Assembly (NCBI GenBank): GCA_023391285.1
Contig: JAEWBF010000128.1
Span: 1-6,504, forward strand
Direction: 5' to 3'
Source of the DNA: Verrucomicrobiota bacterium
GTDB lineage: Bacteria > Verrucomicrobiota > Verrucomicrobiia > Opitutales > Opitutaceae
Length of the DNA stretch: 6,504 nucleotides
In this document: positions 4,431 to 6,504 of the stretch, piece by piece
How positions within the stretch are numbered: position 1 is the first letter of the stretch
Layout: every line of letters begins with the position of its first letter
The notes under the pieces: generated by a model
Seen by the model: only the letters and a program-made list of their open reading frames with translations
What the model was told of the DNA's origin: nothing
Databases searched by the model: none
Program-made: the position numbers and the translations under genes

Positions 4431-6491
4431 ATGTCCAAATTTCATCGTTCCTCCCTTCTTGTCCTTCTCACCGCACCGCTCGCGCACGCCGCGGTCTCGC
4501 ACGACGAACCCGTGGCCCTCGAGCACGTCGTCGTTTCCGCCTCGCCCTACGCACGCTCGCAATCCGATCTCGCGCAATCCACCACGGTCGTCGCCGGCCG
4601 CGAACTCTTCCTCAATCCCGCATCGTCGCTGGGCGATCTCCTCGCCGGCCAACCCGGCGTCAGTTCGACTTCCTTCGGCCCCGGCGCCAGCCGGCCCGTC
4701 ATCCGCGGGCTCGGCGGCGATCGCATTCGCATGCTCACCGGCGGCGTCGGCACCTTCGACGCGTCCGTCATCAGCCCCGATCACGCCGTATCGATCGATC
4801 CACTACTGATCGAACGGGTCGAAATCGTTCGCGGCCCCGCCACGCTCCTCTACGGAGGCAACGCCGTCGGCGGCGTGGTCAACACCATCGATCACCGCAT
4901 CCACACCGCGCGTCCCGATCAGCCGCTTCATGTCCGCACCGAAACTCGCGCGTCCTCGGTCAACGACGAAGAAAGCGGCGGGATCGTCCTCGAAGGCGGC
5001 GCCAACTCCGTCGCTTGGCACCTCGATGCCTACCGCCGCCAAGCCGGCAACGTCGAGATCCCTGGCTTCGCCGAAACCGCGCGCCGCCGCGCCGCCGAAT
5101 TCGCCGAAGCCCTCGAACACGGCGACGACCCGCCCGACGAAATTCACGGCTATATTCCCAACACCGCCCTCGCCGTCGACGGAGCCGCCGCCGGTCTCAG
5201 CTTCTTCGGCGATCGCACCTTCCTCGGCTTCGCCTTCAGCGGACACAACGCCCTCTACGGCATCCCCGCCGCCGCTCACGCCCACGAGAGCTCCCACGAT
5301 TCCGACCCCCACCCGCACGCTCACGAGGGCGTCCGCATCGATCTCCGCCAACGTCGCTTCGATCTTCAAGCCTCCCTCACCACGCCCTCCGGCTTCCTTC
5401 GCGAAACCCGCTTGAAGCTCGGCGTCGCCCGCTATCACCACGCCGAACTCGAAGACGGCGAGATCGCCACCGTCTTCCGCAATCGCGGCCACGACGCCCG
5501 CCTCGAGCTTCTCCATCAACCGCTCGGCGCGTTCTCCGGCGCATTCGGTTGGCACACCACGCAAAGCGATTTCTCCGCGCTCGGCGAAGAAGCCTTCCTC
5601 CCACCGTCTCGCACGCGCACTCACGCGCTATTCCTGCTCGAAGAAACCGAAACCAAACCCGTCTCGTGGCAGCTCGGCGCCCGCGTCGAACGCTACACCA
5701 TCGATCTTCGCGACAACTCCCGACGATCCTCCACCGAAAACACCGTCAGCGCCTCCACCGGCGCTGTCTGGACCCTCGACGACTCGTGGACGCTCAGCGC
5801 CTCCTTCGCTCACGGCGAACGCGCGCCCAACACCCAGGAGCGTTTTGCCGACGGCTTTCACGCCGGCACCGGTGTCCACGAGATCGGCAATCCCGATCTC
5901 CGCCCCGAACGCTCCCTCGCCTTCGATCTCACCCTTCGCAAACGAATGGGCTGGGTCACCGGTTCCGCGACCGCATTCGTCCACCGCTTCGACGGCTTCA
6001 TCCACCTCGATGCCGATCCCTCGGCCATCGACGTGTATCGATCTTTTCAACACGACGCCCGCTTCCACGGCGCCGAACTCGAAGCAATCTTCCACCTCCT
6101 CCACGCCGACCATCACCAACTCGATTTCACCGTCGCCGCGGATTTCGTCCGCGCCGAAAACACCACCCTGCACACCCCGCTTCCACGCATCACGCCCGCC
6201 CGTCTGAAAACCGGCATCGTCTGGCGCCGCGGCCCGCTCGTTCTCGGCACCGACGCCCATTTCGTCGACCGCCCGCACCGCCTCGCGCCCGACGAAACAC
6301 CCACGCCCGGCTACATCCTCGCCAACGCCTATGCAACCTATCGTTTCTCCTTCGAACGCACGATCGTCGACGTCTTCCTCCGCGCCTCGAACTTCACCAA
6401 CACCGAAGCGCGCCTCCACACGTCCTTCCTCAAGGACGTCGCCCCCCTCCCTGCCCGCAATCTCACCCTCGGCCTCCGCCTCACCTTCTAG
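4431..6491 (+). CDS. TonB-dependent outer-membrane receptor, ZnuD-like (putative zinc uptake)
   Basis: The 686-residue protein has a signal peptide (cleavage near AHA-AV, about residue 20), then a TonB-box-like EHVVVSASP (31-39). The plug domain spans roughly 45-155 and contains RPVIRGLGGDRIRML (88-102) and IERVEIVRGPATLLYGGNAVGGVVN (127-151), both classical plug signatures. The 22-stranded barrel follows, with the family motif around 465-495 (RAPNTQERF...EIGNPDLRPERS) and a terminal Phe. A loop at 283-298 (HAHESSHDSDPHPHAH) carries six His and two Asp, just after ALYGIP and before GVRIDLRQRRFD. That arrangement closely resembles ZnuD-type zinc receptors, where a His-rich loop captures metal. 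Zinc is the best guess; nickel, cobalt or copper is not excluded. Energy would come from TonB-ExbB-ExbD encoded elsewhere. It probably forms an operon with the small His-rich protein. No Shine-Dalgarno precedes the ATG; the start is supported by the signal peptide. Confidence 0.93.
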   Translation: MSKFHRSSLLVLLTAPLAHAAVSHDEPVALEHVVVSASPYARSQSDLAQSTTVVAGRELFLNPASSLGDLLAGQPGVSSTSFGPGASRPVIRGLGGDRIRMLTGGVGTFDASVISPDHAVSIDPLLIERVEIVRGPATLLYGGNAVGGVVNTIDHRIHTARPDQPLHVRTETRASSVNDEESGGIVLEGGANSVAWHLDAYRRQAGNVEIPGFAETARRRAAEFAEALEHGDDPPDEIHGYIPNTALAVDGAAAGLSFFGDRTFLGFAFSGHNALYGIPAAAHAHESSHDSDPHPHAHEGVRIDLRQRRFDLQASLTTPSGFLRETRLKLGVARYHHAELEDGEIATVFRNRGHDARLELLHQPLGAFSGAFGWHTTQSDFSALGEEAFLPPSRTRTHALFLLEETETKPVSWQLGARVERYTIDLRDNSRRSSTENTVSASTGAVWTLDDSWTLSASFAHGERAPNTQERFADGFHAGTGVHEIGNPDLRPERSLAFDLTLRKRMGWVTGSATAFVHRFDGFIHLDADPSAIDVYRSFQHDARFHGAELEAIFHLLHADHHQLDFTVAADFVRAENTTLHTPLPRITPARLKTGIVWRRGPLVLGTDAHFVDRPHRLAPDETPTPGYILANAYATYRFSFERTIVDVFLRASNFTNTEARLHTSFLKDVAPLPARNLTLGLRLTF

Positions 6492-6504
6492 GTAGGGCTC
6501 GGCG
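6492..6504. repeat. Start of a second GTAG-headed repeat, cut by the window edge
   Basis: Directly after the receptor stop comes GTAGGGCTCGGCG. It shares GTAGGGC with the hairpin at 2585-2591 and sits in the same place relative to a stop codon. The remainder, predicted to be a complementary arm, lies outside the window. Confidence 0.35.

Noticed and set aside
4366..4809. An upstream overlapping plus-strand frame at the receptor start
   Set aside because: Its product is Pro/Ser-rich shadow sequence and most of it overlaps the receptor's signal and plug region.
1..6504. CRISPR array, tRNA, rRNA or transposase genes
   Set aside because: No regularly spaced direct repeats, no cloverleaf or rRNA-like segments, and no transposase or recombinase motifs were seen on either strand.

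Overview
This is a GC-rich window whose sequence style and gene content point to Verrucomicrobiota, probably an Opitutaceae-like bacterium. The clues are long antisense shadow ORFs caused by high third-position GC, a DUF481 outer-membrane protein, a TonB receptor (hence a diderm envelope), few Shine-Dalgarno sequences, and many short palindromic or tandem repeats between and even inside genes. The taxonomic call is inference from style, not from a marker gene.

Layout. (1) Positions 1-455 hold a compact unit: a small helix-turn-helix protein gene (GTG start at 19) enclosed by two copies of a near-identical perfect palindrome, the left one cut by the window edge. (2) 501-1403, minus strand, is an Fpg/Nei-family DNA glycosylase that converges on that unit. 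(3) A 111-bp divergent spacer carries a degenerate hexamer repeat and leads into (4) a cytoplasmic WD40 beta-propeller gene (1515-2573, plus). Two of its blade loops are built from a 7-bp tandem repeat. (5) A strong GTAG-headed hairpin separates the WD40 gene from the convergent (6) DUF481-type outer-membrane beta-barrel gene (2631 to about 3686, minus). (7) A roughly 300-bp divergent region with three inverted repeats leads to (8) a two-gene metal-uptake unit on the plus strand: a small exported His-rich protein (3997-4326) and a ZnuD-like TonB-dependent receptor (4431-6491) with a His-rich extracellular loop. A second GTAG-headed repeat begins right after the receptor's stop codon and runs off the window.

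How the genes fit together. The clearest functional unit is the last pair, which looks like zinc or other divalent-metal acquisition across the outer membrane. The glycosylase, WD40 and DUF481 genes show no obvious shared pathway. The part most likely to be undescribed is the palindrome-bounded HTH gene at the left end. It has the layout of a minimal repeat-bounded cassette, and its right palindrome lies between two gene 3' ends, where an ordinary promoter operator is not expected.
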